A program made the position numbers and the translations under genes. Source: Pseudomonadota bacterium (GTDB lineage: Bacteria > Pseudomonadota > Gammaproteobacteria > Burkholderiales > Burkholderiaceae_C). From it: a stretch of 64,000 bases of DNA. Position 1 is the stretch's first letter, and each line of letters begins with the position of its first letter. The stretch is from assembly GCA_018241225.1 (NCBI GenBank), contig JAFEEG010000016.1, forward strand, positions 179,872 to 243,871, given 5' to 3'. Shown in pieces: positions 1 through 8,944 of the stretch. A model generated the notes under the pieces. It saw nothing but the letters and a program-made list of their open reading frames with translations, had not been told where the DNA came from and did not search any database.

Positions 1-2
1 GT

Positions 3-572
3 GTTTCGCGGCCAGTGCTGCGACAGGCGCTGGCGCGACTTCGCGACGAGGGGCGCATCTATGCGCGCAAGGGCTCGGGCACCTACGTGACCGATGCGCT
101 GCCGCAGGAAAAGCCCATTTCGCTGAGCACGCTGAAGAACATCGGGGACATCCGCGCCTTCCTGGAATTTCGGCTGTTCATGGAAGGCGAGGCCGCTGCA
201 CGCGCGGCCCGCACGCGCACCGAGGACGAGATGCACCACATCCGCCGCTGCCGGGAGCGATTCGACCAGGCGCTGGCCGACGGCAGCGACGCCGTGGAGG
301 AAGACGTCGCCTTCCATGACGCGGTTGCCCAGGCGTGCGGCAACCGCTTCTTCAGCATGACGATGACGGCGCTGGCGCCGCAGACGCGCTTCAGCATTGG
401 GCTGTCGCGCAGTCTTGCGGGGCGGCCGCAGGGCGAGCGGCGCGAAGGCGTGTACCACGAGCACGCGGCCGTGGAGCAGGCCATCGAGCGCCAGGATGCC
501 GATGCCGCAAGGCTCGCCATGGAATTGCATCTGCGCGGCGGCATTTCTCGGCTGTTCGGCCGGGAGGCGTGA
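3..572 (+). CDS. GntR-family (FCD-type) transcriptional regulator, 5' end outside window
   Basis: The frame is open from base 3, so the N-terminus is cut by the window edge. What remains starts in the recognition helix of a winged helix-turn-helix (RPVLRQALARLRDEGRI) and its wing (KGSGTYV), followed by an all-helical FCD ligand-binding domain of about 130 residues. The FCD metal/ligand-site pattern is visible: D and H in EEDVAFHDAV, H in YHEHAAVEQAI, and H in MELHLRG. Members bind small carboxylates or sugar acids and usually repress a neighbouring catabolic operon. The natural target could be the amidohydrolase/ABC genes downstream or genes left of the window; this cannot be decided here. 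The family call is firm, the ligand unknown. Confidence 0.88.
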   Translation, partial: VSRPVLRQALARLRDEGRIYARKGSGTYVTDALPQEKPISLSTLKNIGDIRAFLEFRLFMEGEAAARAARTRTEDEMHHIRRCRERFDQALADGSDAVEEDVAFHDAVAQACGNRFFSMTMTALAPQTRFSIGLSRSLAGRPQGERREGVYHEHAAVEQAIERQDADAARLAMELHLRGGISRLFGREA

Positions 573-639
573 ATCCGAATCGGACCCCGGTGCCGCCGTC
601 CTTGGCAGCAGGCCACCTGAGGTACGGCGGGCTCCAAGG

Positions 640-800
640 GAACGTGCAGGTCAGCACCATCGGCATCGCCGCTCCGCTGATCGTGCCTCGCGTGGGATTG
701 GTTGGGTCGATGTCCCTGGTGTTTTCGATGGAGCGGCTCGCCATGGTCAATCCAGGAGGGCTCGCCGCCATCCTGAAAGCGTGCAACGGCGGGTCAACAA
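640..800 (+). pseudogene. possible remnant of an IclR-type effector domain in a 450-nt decayed region
   Basis: Between the GntR gene and the ferredoxin, bases 573-1023 hold no intact gene. Frame 2 around 645-795 reads STIGIAAPLIVP, then GLVGSMSLVFS and LAMVNPGGLAAILK, which resembles the beta-strand pattern of IclR effector domains (IAAP, GxxGSLSL). It has no start, no DNA-binding half and no conserved end. I read it as decayed coding DNA. The family assignment is tentative and rests on a short stretch. Confidence 0.25.
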
Positions 801-1023
801 AGGCTTCTGCGGCACGCCGGGCGCCACGGCACCGTCCGGCACCGGTCCGTGGCACGTGCCTCCCGATGGCGATGCGCGCCGCGCGGCCAAGGTCAGCTCG
901 GAGACGCGCGGCATGCATCGGCAGCGCGAGCACGCGGCGACTGACCAGACGCAGCGGCACCGGCTGCGGCGGCCTCGACGAGGTGTGGGTGAGCCGGCAT
1001 GCGGTGGCGCAGGCTGAGCCAGC

Positions 1024-1355
1024 ATGATCGAGATCATCGATGCCGCGCGCTGCACCGGCTGCAACATCTGCGTCATCGCCTGCCCGACCAATGTGTTCGA
1101 GCCGCACCGGCAGGACCGCCGCGCCTTGCGCGCCAGGAAGACGGCCAGACCTGCTTCATGTGCGAGCTCTATTGCCCCGAGGACGCGCTGTACGTGGCCC
1201 CCATCGCGGATCGCGCGGCAAGCCTGGCCGGGCGCGGCGCGGGTGCGGCGGCGCTGACGATGGGCGGCTACCGCAATGCGGTCGGCTGGGGCCGAGGACG
1301 GCAATCGACTGCGTCGCTGGACGCGAGTTTCGAGCTGCTCAATCGCGCGCATTGA
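1024..1355 (+). pseudogene. two-[4Fe-4S] ferredoxin-like protein, frameshifted
   Basis: An ATG at 1024 opens a protein starting MIEIIDAARCTGCNICVIAC, a complete CxxCxxCxxxCP cluster motif. After VFEP near 1110 the frame fails, and the second cluster motif (QTCFMCELYCPEDALYVAP) continues in another frame up to the stop at 1353-1355. One missing base at about 1108-1112 explains the break and restores an uninterrupted protein of about 110 residues. Proteins of this size carry electrons to flavoproteins and are often encoded beside sulfonate-type ABC genes, as here. Either the gene is dead or there is a sequencing error in this GC-rich stretch. Interruption is directly visible; partner is unknown. 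Confidence 0.7.
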
Positions 1356-1544
1356 CCCCGACGCGTTGCCGCGTTGCGCGAGCGGCGGACCACCTTGCGT
1401 AGTGCCGCCGCTGTCGCATGTATGGCCCCGCTGCGCCATATCCGGTGCGCACCAATGCAAATGCGAAAGCCTTCTTTGTCAGCCCCCTGGCCTGCTTTTA
1501 AGGTTGGTCCTGCAAATCTTGCGCAGACCCATCGGAGCCTCACC

Positions 1545-3062
1545 ATGAACACTCGCGTCAGCACTTTGAAAGCCTCCCGTTCGGCCGCACTCAAAAGCAG
1601 GCTGGACCATCCCGTGATCGACACCGACGTGCACGTCAACGACTACGCGCCAGTGCTCGAGGACTATATTGCCCAGTATGGCGGGCCCAAGCTGGTCGAT
1701 GCGCTGCGCAAGGCGCTGGGCGGGCGCTTTGTCACACGCGACGGCGGCGGCAAGGACTGGTACCAGCAGACCGCCGAGGAGCGCCAGTATCACCGCACCT
1801 TGCGTGCACCGTGGTGGGCCCGCGTGACGCGCAACACGTACGACCTGGCCACCTACACCATTCCCGCGCTGCTGTACGAGCGACTGGCCGAGCAGGGCTC
1901 GGACTACTCGGTGCTGTTCCCCAACGACGTACTGTCGCCGGCCGCGGCCGGCACCGAATACCGGCAGCCGCTGCACCGTGCGCTGAACCATTTCCATGCC
2001 GACCAGTACCGCGCCTATGCCGACCGTCTGACGCCTGTGGCCGGCATTCCCATGCACACGCCGCAGGAGGCCATCGAGGAGCTGGAGTTCGCCGTCAAGA
2101 CGCTGGGCTTGAAGGTGATCAACATTCCCGGCGGCGTGCGCCGCCCGATTCCGGCCATTGCCGAGAAGTATCCGAAGGACCAGCACCCCGACATCGCCAA
2201 GCATGTGGGCTACATCGACTTCTACGGCATCGACAGTCCCTATGACTACGACCCGTTCTGGGCCAAGGTGGTGGAGCTTGGCGTTCCCGTGACGACGCAC
2301 TACGGCAGCCAGGGCTGGACCGGCCGGCACTCGATCAGCAACTACATGTTCAACCACGTCGGCCACTTCGCCGATGGTTCGCAGGCTTTTGCTAAGGCGC
2401 TTTTCTTCGGCGGCGTTACGCGGCGCTTCCCGGGGCTGCGCGTGGGCTTGCTCGAAGGCGGTGCCGACTGGGGTTCGCACGTCTACACGCACCTGGTCGA
2501 CCGGTGGGAAAAGCGAAACCGCGAAGCCGTGCGCAACTACGACCCTGCGGAGGTCGACGTCGAGCTGCTCGCTGCGCTGTTCGAGAGCCACGGTGGCGCA
2601 TTGTTGCAGGGTCGCAAGGTCGACAAGGCAACGCTGGTGCGCGACAGCCTGGGTATCTCCGCGCTGCCGCACAGCCGCGAACCACGCGCCGACGAGATCG
2701 ACGACTTCGCTCTGGCCGGCATCGAGAAGGTGGAGGACATCCGCGCGCGCTGGGTCGACCCCTTCTTCTTCGGATCCGAGGCGGACGACCGCACGGTGGC
2801 TGCCGCGTTCAACTCTCGCGTGCATCCGGGCGGCGCGAAGGTCAACGCCATCTGGTCGTCGGACGTGGGCCATTGGGACGTCCCCGAATTCACGGAACCG
2901 CTGGCCGAGACCTGGGACCTGGTGGAGCAGGGCGTAATCAGCGCGCAGGACTTCCGCGCCTTCGTCTTCGAGAACCCGCTGCGCTTCTATACCGAAGCCA
3001 ATCCCCGCTTCTTCGAAGGCACCGAGGTTGGCCGCAAGCTGGCCGGCGCGCAGAAGGCCTGA
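1545..3062 (+). CDS. amidohydrolase-2 family metal-dependent hydrolase
   Basis: A 505-residue TIM-barrel hydrolase of the amidohydrolase-2 (ACMSD-like) group. The metal motif DTDVH lies at residues 26-30; later metal or active-site segments are TTHYGSQGW, LLEGGADWGSHVYTHL and SSDVGHWDVPE. The start at 1545 was chosen because GGAG lies about 10 nt upstream and homologous N-termini begin shortly before the DxDxH motif; the frame is open further 5' without a ribosome site. Family members hydrolyse or decarboxylate cyclic and aromatic acids. The gene leads an operon with a sulfonate/taurine-type ABC importer 25 nt downstream, so it probably acts on the imported compound. The substrate is unknown. 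Confidence 0.88.
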   Translation: MNTRVSTLKASRSAALKSRLDHPVIDTDVHVNDYAPVLEDYIAQYGGPKLVDALRKALGGRFVTRDGGGKDWYQQTAEERQYHRTLRAPWWARVTRNTYDLATYTIPALLYERLAEQGSDYSVLFPNDVLSPAAAGTEYRQPLHRALNHFHADQYRAYADRLTPVAGIPMHTPQEAIEELEFAVKTLGLKVINIPGGVRRPIPAIAEKYPKDQHPDIAKHVGYIDFYGIDSPYDYDPFWAKVVELGVPVTTHYGSQGWTGRHSISNYMFNHVGHFADGSQAFAKALFFGGVTRRFPGLRVGLLEGGADWGSHVYTHLVDRWEKRNREAVRNYDPAEVDVELLAALFESHGGALLQGRKVDKATLVRDSLGISALPHSREPRADEIDDFALAGIEKVEDIRARWVDPFFFGSEADDRTVAAAFNSRVHPGGAKVNAIWSSDVGHWDVPEFTEPLAETWDLVEQGVISAQDFRAFVFENPLRFYTEANPRFFEGTEVGRKLAGAQKA

Positions 3063-3087
3063 TGGCAGTCAACAGGAGGACATTGCA

Positions 3088-4194
3088 ATGACATCGAAAC
3101 GATCGCTCTTCAGTCGTTGGACCAGCGTATTCGCCGCGTCAGCGTGGTTGCTGGCTGCACTGCCGGCGCAGGCGGCGCCGGACACCATCCGCATCGGCGT
3201 GGCCACCGCAGGCGGCGGCGAGCCCGTCACTTGGGGCGGCTCGCCTGGCGGCGTGGCGCGCAGCGGCCAGTGGCTGGAAGAGGAATTCAAGGGCTCGGGC
3301 ATCAAGGTCGAGTGGCTCTTCTTCAAGGGCGCGGGACCTGCAGTCAACGAAGCCCTGTCGAACAAGCAGATCGACTTTGCCTACCAGGGCGATCTGCCGT
3401 CGCTGGTGGGGCGCTCCAATGGCCTGAACACCAAGCTGCTGCTGGCCAGCGGTACGCGCAACAACCTGTACGTGGTGGTGCCTCCGCAGTCGGACATCAA
3501 GTCCATCAAGGATCTGAAGGACCGCAAGGTCTCGATCTTTCGCGGCACCAACGGACACCTGGTCGCCATCAACGTGCTGGGTGCCAACGGTCTGGCCGAG
3601 CGCGACCTGAAGGGCGTCAACCTGGATACGGGCAGCGCGCAGGCTGCGCTGGTCTCAAACGGGGTGGACGCAGCCTTTGGTGGCTACGAGTGGTTCAAGG
3701 TGCGCGACCAGGGCTTGGCCCGGGTGGTCTATTCGACACAGGGCCAGGACCCGGCTTTCACGCGGCAGGCCGGCCTCGTGGTGCGCGGCGACTTCGAGCA
3801 GGCCAACCCTGCGGAGGTGCAGCGCGTGGTCGACGTCTTCGTGCGGGCGGCGCGTTGGGCATCCGACGAGAAGAACCGCACGGCGTTGTTCGAGACCTGG
3901 GCCAAGAGCGGCACGCCCGTGGCGTCATGGCAGGCCGAGTTCGAAGGGCAGAGCTTGAGCGTTCGCAATTCGCCCTTGCTCGATGAATTCGTTGTGTCGC
4001 GCTACAAGGCCGTGGCGGCGGACGCGCTCAACCTCAAGCTGATCCGCCGGAACGTGACAGTGGACGACTGGATCGAGCCCAAGTACCTGCGCGCATCGCT
4101 CAAGAAGCAGGGTCTGGAGGGTAACTGGACCGCCTACGACGCCAAGGGCAAGCCGGTGGGCAGCGTCGCGTCCGTCGCCACCAATGGCCGCTGA
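3088..4194 (+). CDS. ABC transporter substrate-binding protein, SsuA/NMT1-like
   Basis: A 368-residue periplasmic binding protein. It starts at ATG 3088 behind a perfect AGGAGGA box (3074-3080). The N-terminus is a Sec signal peptide (basic start, hydrophobic stretch, cleavage near LPAQAA). The mature part opens with a beta strand (IRIGVATAG) and contains the NMT1/SsuA-type segments DFAYQGDLPSLVG and IKDLKDRKVSIFRGTNGH. Binding proteins of this type deliver aliphatic sulfonates, taurine, nitrate or pyrimidine precursors to an ATP-driven importer. The gene overlaps the first permease by 11 nt. The ligand cannot be read from sequence. Confidence 0.9.
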   Translation: MTSKRSLFSRWTSVFAASAWLLAALPAQAAPDTIRIGVATAGGGEPVTWGGSPGGVARSGQWLEEEFKGSGIKVEWLFFKGAGPAVNEALSNKQIDFAYQGDLPSLVGRSNGLNTKLLLASGTRNNLYVVVPPQSDIKSIKDLKDRKVSIFRGTNGHLVAINVLGANGLAERDLKGVNLDTGSAQAALVSNGVDAAFGGYEWFKVRDQGLARVVYSTQGQDPAFTRQAGLVVRGDFEQANPAEVQRVVDVFVRAARWASDEKNRTALFETWAKSGTPVASWQAEFEGQSLSVRNSPLLDEFVVSRYKAVAADALNLKLIRRNVTVDDWIEPKYLRASLKKQGLEGNWTAYDAKGKPVGSVASVATNGR

Positions 4195-5038
4195 TCAAGT
4201 CTCCACGGCACTGCTGTCGGCCGCCGACTTGGCCGCGCCTTCGAGCGAGCTGGCCGCAGGGCAGGGCGCGCCGCTGGCGTTGGCGCGGCTGCGGCGCCTG
4301 GGCGCTGGTTTGCTGCCTTGGCTCCTGCCGGCTGCATTGCTGACGCTGTGGTTTGCCGGCGCCGCGCAGGGTTGGATCTCACCGCAGGTCTTGCCGCCGC
4401 CGCAGTTCGTGTTCGATACGCTGCGCGACCTGGCCAGCAGCGGCGAGCTGTGGCTGCACGTGTCGGCCAGCCTGCAGCGCGTGCTGGTCGGCTTTGCAGC
4501 GGGCGCGGTCCTGGGCCTCGTCCTGGGCTCGGCCATGGGGCTGTCGCGCAGCGTCGAAGCCTATCTGCTGCCGACCTTCAATGCACTGGTGCAGATTCCG
4601 GTACTGGCCTGGATGCCCTTTGTGCTGCTGCTGGTGGGCATCGGCGAGCCGCTGAAGTACATCCTCATTGCAAAGGCTGCGCTGGTGCCAGTGGCGCTGA
4701 ATACGCTGCAGGGCTTCAGGCAGACGCCCCAGGCGCTGCGCGAGGTCGGGGCGGTCTACGGCTACACGCGTCGCCAGCAGGTGCTGGAGATCGTGCTTCC
4801 GCACGCCGTGCCCACGCTCTTCACTGGCTTGCGCCTGGGCTTCACCAAGGCCTGGCTGTCGCTGGTGGTGGTGGAACTGGTCGCGTCCAGCGAAGGGCTG
4901 GGCTACCTGATCGTCTATGGCCGGCAGCTGTTCCAGCTCGACCAGGTCATGGCCGCCGTCATCGTGGTCGGCGCGATCGGCTATGCGATCGACCGTGTTC
5001 TCGACCTCGGCGAGCGAAGGTTCGGAGGCACCCGATGA
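4184..5038 (+). CDS. ABC transporter permease (SsuC/TauC-like), first of two
   Basis: A 284-residue inner-membrane permease with about six hydrophobic segments and the cytoplasmic coupling loop of this family (EVGAVYGYTRRQQVLEIVLPHAVP, conserved EAA-type glycine region). The ATG at 4184 lies inside the end of the binding-protein gene, and the stop overlaps the start of the next permease as ATGA, which indicates translational coupling. It should form the membrane channel with the second permease and the ATPase at 5844. Having two non-identical permeases in an Ssu/Tau-type operon is unusual, since these importers normally use a homodimer. Confidence 0.9.
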   Translation: MAADQVSTALLSAADLAAPSSELAAGQGAPLALARLRRLGAGLLPWLLPAALLTLWFAGAAQGWISPQVLPPPQFVFDTLRDLASSGELWLHVSASLQRVLVGFAAGAVLGLVLGSAMGLSRSVEAYLLPTFNALVQIPVLAWMPFVLLLVGIGEPLKYILIAKAALVPVALNTLQGFRQTPQALREVGAVYGYTRRQQVLEIVLPHAVPTLFTGLRLGFTKAWLSLVVVELVASSEGLGYLIVYGRQLFQLDQVMAAVIVVGAIGYAIDRVLDLGERRFGGTR

Positions 5039-5847
5039 GCGCGTCGGTCGAACGCGCGGAGTTGTCCGCACTGGAGCCGCTGCGCCCGCGCGGCGGTGGG
5101 CGTTGGCGCGGCCTGGTTCTGCCGGTTGCCGCCATCGCGCTGTGGTGCCTGGCAGCGCGCCTGGAACTGGTGAATTCGGCCTTGCTGGTGTCGCCCTCCA
5201 AGGTGCTTGCGACAGCTTGGGAGCAGATCGAGACAGGGCGCGTCTGGCGGGCGCTGGGCGCCAGTTTGGCGCGCGAGGCCACGGGCTTTCTCATCGGCAC
5301 TGCGGGGGGCCTCGTTCTGGGCACGCTGCTGGGGCTCTCGCCGCTGTTCGACCGGCTGCTCGGGCCGAGCTTCAACACCTTCAAGCAGATCTCGCTGTTT
5401 GCGTGGATACCGCTTATTTCCGTGTGGTTCGGGCTGGGAGACGTGGCCAAGGTGGTGTTCCTCTCGCTGGCCGCGCTGGTGCCGGTGGTAGTGAACACCT
5501 GTGATGGCATCCGCACCACGCCCCCTTCGCTCCTTGAGGTGGCGCGCGTGTACGGCTTCACACGCTGGCAGACGGTCACGCAGGTGGTGCTGCCGTCCGC
5601 CCTGCCGGCCATCTTCACCGGCATCTACCTGGCGCTGATCTATTCGTGGCTGGCGACGATCGGCGCCGAATACCTGCTGGTGTCGGGCCGCGGCATCGGC
5701 AACACCTTGATCGAAGGCAGCGAGCATTTCCGCATGGACCTGGTCCTGTTCGGGATGGTGGTCATCGGTTTCGTGGGCTGGAGCATGAATGCGTCGGCCC
5801 GTGCCTTGGAGCGCCGCCTGGCGCGTTGGTTGGGGAGAAGTTCTTGA
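5035..5847 (+). CDS. ABC transporter permease (SsuC/TauC-like), second of two
   Basis: A 270-residue permease with the same architecture as the preceding gene: hydrophobic segments, inner-membrane insertion, and an EAA-type loop (LLEVARVYGFTRWQTVTQVVLPS). ATG 5035 overlaps the previous stop as ATGA. The two permeases are clearly related but diverged, so this looks like an old duplication rather than a recent copy. Together they may form a heterodimeric channel; alternatively each could pair with itself. The 3' end overlaps the ATPase start by TTGA. Confidence 0.9.
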   Translation: MSASVERAELSALEPLRPRGGGRWRGLVLPVAAIALWCLAARLELVNSALLVSPSKVLATAWEQIETGRVWRALGASLAREATGFLIGTAGGLVLGTLLGLSPLFDRLLGPSFNTFKQISLFAWIPLISVWFGLGDVAKVVFLSLAALVPVVVNTCDGIRTTPPSLLEVARVYGFTRWQTVTQVVLPSALPAIFTGIYLALIYSWLATIGAEYLLVSGRGIGNTLIEGSEHFRMDLVLFGMVVIGFVGWSMNASARALERRLARWLGRSS

Positions 5848-6692
5848 GCATTTCGATCATTTCCGCGCAGAACGATCTGCGCATCAGCGGCCTGGGAAAG
5901 CGCTACGCGAGCACGCAGGCCAGCGGGGGCGAGTTGCAGGTCCTGCAGGACATCGACCTGCACGTGCCGGCCGGACGCTTCGTGAGCATCGTGGGCGCCA
6001 GCGGCTGCGGCAAGTCCACGCTGCTGCGTCTGGTGCTTGGCCTGGACGACCAGTACGAGGGTCGGATCACGCTGGGCGGGGCGCCCATCTCGGGCACGGG
6101 GCCGGAGCGTGGCATCGTGTTCCAGGACCACCGGCTGTTTCCCTGGCTCACGGTCGAGCAGAACATCGCGGTCGGCTTGCGCAACGCGCCGCTGTCGCTT
6201 GCGCAGAAGCGCGAGCGGGTGGCGGAGCACGTCGCGCTGGTGGGCCTGCAAGGCTTCGAGCGTTCATGGCCACACCAGATCTCGGGAGGCATGGCGCAAC
6301 GCGTGGCCATCGCGCGGGGCCTGGTCAACCGGCCGCGGGTGCTGCTGCTGGACGAGCCCTTTGGTGCGCTCGATGCGCTGACGCGCGCGCGCCTGCAGGT
6401 TGAGCTCCAGCGCATCTGGCAAGCCGAGAAGATCACCATGGCGCTGGTCACGCACGATGTGGACGAGGCCGTGTTCCTCGGAGACCAGGTCGTGATCATG
6501 CAGCCGCACCCCGGGCGCATCCGCCGTATCGTGAACGTCGATCTGCCGCATCCGCGCAGCCGCAGCGACCTGGAGTTCATTCGGTTAAGAGACGATGTAC
6601 TGAGCGATTTCACCGACGTCGTGCCAGAGACGGATTCGCCTCGCGATAGCGGCCAGGTGCGCTTGAGCCAGCCTTTTCAGCTGGCTTGGTAG
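5844..6692 (+). CDS. ABC transporter ATP-binding protein (SsuB/TauB-like)
   Basis: A 282-residue ATPase that energises the import system. All motifs are present: Walker A GASGCGKST (about residues 51-59), Q-loop FQDHRLFPW, signature ISGGMAQRVAIARG, Walker B VLLLDEPFGALDA and the switch histidine in VTHDVDEAV. No ATG fits. The best start is TTG 5844, which overlaps the permease stop (TTGA) and follows a GGGGAGAAG ribosome site. The C-terminal extension after the switch (to VRLSQPFQLAW) is short, as in SsuB. This is the last gene of the operon; a weak GGCGG/CCGCC hairpin follows the stop. Confidence 0.92.
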   Translation: MSISIISAQNDLRISGLGKRYASTQASGGELQVLQDIDLHVPAGRFVSIVGASGCGKSTLLRLVLGLDDQYEGRITLGGAPISGTGPERGIVFQDHRLFPWLTVEQNIAVGLRNAPLSLAQKRERVAEHVALVGLQGFERSWPHQISGGMAQRVAIARGLVNRPRVLLLDEPFGALDALTRARLQVELQRIWQAEKITMALVTHDVDEAVFLGDQVVIMQPHPGRIRRIVNVDLPHPRSRSDLEFIRLRDDVLSDFTDVVPETDSPRDSGQVRLSQPFQLAW

Positions 6693-6858
6693 AGCTAAGC
6701 CCAACGTCTATCAGGCGGCACGCAACCGCCGTCTCCCGATCCTGAAGGTCTGCGGGCAGATGGATTGAGGACGTTTGAATTGACCCCGTGGAAGGTTCGC
6801 TTCGCTGCAGCGCCGCGGTTCCGGCGGCGTTGGCCAATTCCCATTTGGGGAAAACCGC

Positions 6859-7092
6859 CTAGAGCTGAGGATCAATTCGCCCCGCAGACTCGTGAAGAGG
6901 CCTAGCGCGGCTAGCTTGAGCCTGGAGCAACTCATTGGTCCTCTTCTGCTCTCGTATCAATTGACGGAGCAGGTCCTTGGTCCCGAAGACCGCGAACGGC
7001 ATCAGGATCCATAGGATGTACAGGACTGCGGCAAACAGGACGATCAGTGCCCAGATGACGACGAGTGTCGTGCTGCCCATGGCAGTGCTCAT
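6859..7092 (-). CDS. small membrane protein, unknown function
   Basis: A 77-residue protein with one strong hydrophobic segment (about residues 8-35, from TTLVVIWALIVLFAAVLYIL onward) followed by a charged, probably cytoplasmic tail with RQLIREQKRTNELLQAQ, which could form a short coiled coil. A strong AGGAGG ribosome site stands 6-7 nt before the ATG, which supports expression. I do not recognise a named family. It is the nearest gene to the start of a leftward group of small genes. Confidence 0.7.
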   Translation of the reverse strand: MSTAMGSTTLVVIWALIVLFAAVLYILWILMPFAVFGTKDLLRQLIREQKRTNELLQAQASRARPLHESAGRIDPQL

Positions 7093-7273
7093 GTTGACCT
7101 CCTCTCGACTGTGTGAAGGCGACGGTAGTGCTAGCGCTGAGTTAAGTCGGTCAGCAACCCGTCGAAGCTTGCGATGTGCGAAAGGCAGCCCCGCTGGGAA
7201 TTTCCGTTGAGCCGTAGTTAGTAGGCTTCCGTGCTGGCCTACCTGGACGACCGCTTTCGCTGCCAGGGGGTGG

Positions 7274-7504
7274 CTAGCCTGAGGAGGTAGGTTCGAACGT
7301 GGCTGACGGATCGCTCAGGCCGTCAATGCTGTCCTTCTTTAGCGCATGGCCTTCGGCCGCTAGTTTCTCCAAGGCTCTACTTGCCTGTAGTGGGCTCACG
7401 CGCGCCGCTTTGGCGACCTCGTAGCCGTTCAGTACGCCCTTCGAACTCCTAAGTGCGGCAAGGACCGCTTCACGAGTGCTTCCGTTCGCTCCAGGTTTTG
7501 CCAT
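7274..7504 (-). CDS. small winged-helix-like DNA-binding protein
   Basis: A 76-residue protein starting at the ATG at 7504, preceded by AAAGGGGA. Its sequence STREAVLAALRSSKGVLNGY, EVAKAARVSPLQASRALEKL and AAEGHALKK follows the helix pattern of a MarR/ROK-like winged helix, with the recognition helix at VSPLQASRALEKL. Proteins this small with only the DNA-binding domain can be transcription factors or accessory subunits. The gene sits 13 nt downstream of 7518-8024, so the two are likely co-transcribed. Confidence 0.6.
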   Translation of the reverse strand: MAKPGANGSTREAVLAALRSSKGVLNGYEVAKAARVSPLQASRALEKLAAEGHALKKDSIDGLSDPSATFEPTSSG

Positions 7505-7517
7505 CAATCTTCCCCTT

Positions 7518-8024
7518 TCATTTCCTTTCTTCGCCGCGAAGACTCGCCCGTGTCTGTGTCGTCCCAGTATCGCCGGCAAGGTCCGCGCAGTGATCGCGAG
7601 TTGCTCTTCCGTTTCGGGGGAGCAGCTCCCCCCGACTCAAGTACCAAGACTGTGTCACTTCACCTGGCGCAAGAGCTGGGGTGAAGGCGCTGGCGGCAAG
7701 CCACTCGCACATTGAGGTGGTGCTGGGGTGCTCTACGACCAAGGTTTCGGCCTGAAGGGCATGACGCCCATAGGAGAAACAGGTGGCTACTGCTTGAACA
7801 ATGGCTTGTCCGCTCAAAGGATCCGCGATTTGAAGATCAGACAGACAGATTGCGGGCCTACCCGGCGCCGCGGCTTGATACCAAGAATATCGCACGCGCG
7901 CCCCTAGCGCAGCCGAGCTGTACCAGCAGCCACCGCCACCGAGTCCCTTTACTCGTCGCTCGAAATCTTGGAGCCACGCGAAAAAGTGGTCTACCTCGAC
8001 TCCTGCCCTTAGCCACTCGCTCAT
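7518..8024 (-). CDS. hypothetical protein, 168 residues
   Basis: The open frame starts with ATG at 8024 directly after GGGAGGC. The protein has a mixed hydrophobic and charged sequence with a central segment RYSWYQAAAPGRPAICLSDL and IADPLSGQAIVQAVATCFSY that looks like a folded alpha/beta domain. Its spacing with the downstream small DNA-binding gene suggests an operon. I do not recognise the family; the tail after residue 130 is rich in R, T and G and may be less ordered. Confidence 0.55.
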   Translation of the reverse strand: MSEWLRAGVEVDHFFAWLQDFERRVKGLGGGGCWYSSAALGARVRYSWYQAAAPGRPAICLSDLQIADPLSGQAIVQAVATCFSYGRHALQAETLVVEHPSTTSMCEWLAASAFTPALAPGEVTQSWYLSRGELLPRNGRATRDHCADLAGDTGTTQTRASLRGEERK

Positions 8025-8042
8025 GCCTCCCGTTCCTATTCG

Positions 8043-8537
8043 CTAGTCGAACGTACGGCACCGATCTAGCCTGGAGATCAGAGGATCCGCTTTTCTGCAT
8101 CTGGAAATGCAGCCCTGCCACATAGCACTGCCGACCTCCTCATCTGAACAATAGTGCCAACAGACTTCATAGTGACTGAAGAAAGCCGTGTGATCGGTGT
8201 GCGCCCTTTGCGTTGCGGCATTTGCGATGTGAGCGTCTTGGTCGGGTATGGCTGCCAAGCGCTCTCGCAATTTGCTCAAGCTTCGCTGATACTGCGCGAG
8301 TGAATCGGCCGCAGCCTCGCGAAGCGCGACGTTCTCACCGGAGCCTGCAATCAGCTGTTGATCAACCGCGGCCGACCGCTCAAGCGCCTCCAAGCAGTAG
8401 GCTATATCGATTGCCTCGTTGCCAAGTCCATCCTGCGGTGCGGCTGGTACGCAGATCATGGCTGTCAGCGCAAGAAGCAGCTTCTTCTTGGTCTTTCCAC
8501 GGGTGTGATCGCGAAGAGGACTGAAGCGCTCGAGCAT
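8043..8537 (-). CDS. hypothetical exported cysteine-containing protein
   Basis: I chose the start at 8537 (MLERFSPLRD). A basic stretch and hydrophobic segment (KTKKKLLLALTAMICVPAA) look like a signal peptide, with the mature protein beginning near QDGLGNEA. Cysteines occur in an early YCLEALERS segment and as paired residues near the end (CWHYC, then CISRC), a pattern consistent with disulfides in the periplasm. No named family is recognised. It lies 18 nt from the next leftward gene and is probably part of the same transcript. Confidence 0.5.
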   Translation of the reverse strand: MLERFSPLRDHTRGKTKKKLLLALTAMICVPAAPQDGLGNEAIDIAYCLEALERSAAVDQQLIAGSGENVALREAAADSLAQYQRSLSKLRERLAAIPDQDAHIANAATQRAHTDHTAFFSHYEVCWHYCSDEEVGSAMWQGCISRCRKADPLISRLDRCRTFD

Positions 8538-8709
8538 GGGTAGGGATTCCTGTAAGCACACCCGGCGGTTGACCCGCTTACCGGGCCTTCCGCTCATTCA
8601 CATGCAATCTGCTGGGGTGGATGCTAGACAGCGGCGCCGGCGTGAGATTTGCCGCGTGGGACGGCAGCTTTGCAGATTGGGACAGCCGATGGTGCTGCCA
8701 GTTGGGCGG

Positions 8710-8904
8710 CTAGCGTCCGGAATGCTGACTCTCGAACAGGTGCAACTGGTGTCGCGCTTGACCTGCGCTATACCTCCCTTCTCTGAGGTCAGAATCAAGT
8801 GCCGCGAGTATGCGCCGCAGCGTCGGCACGCGACCGGGGTCAAGGCTTGGGTCGTGGAAGCGTGAAGTACGTTGGCGTCGTCGGACTTGACGCATCAAAG
8901 CCAA
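8710..8904 (-). CDS. possible small protein (64 residues), weak
   Basis: This is the only frame in the 347-nt gap 8598-8944 that looks protein-like: PTLRRILAALDSDLREGRYSAGQARHQLHLFE could form amphipathic helices. It would start with TTG and has no clear ribosome-binding site, so it may be chance. Nothing else is visible in this gap. Confidence 0.25.
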   Translation of the reverse strand: MALMRQVRRRQRTSRFHDPSLDPGRVPTLRRILAALDSDLREGRYSAGQARHQLHLFESQHSGR

Positions 8905-8944
8905 TCAAATTGATTGAAGCCGCTCGTAGGCAAGCAAGTATGAA

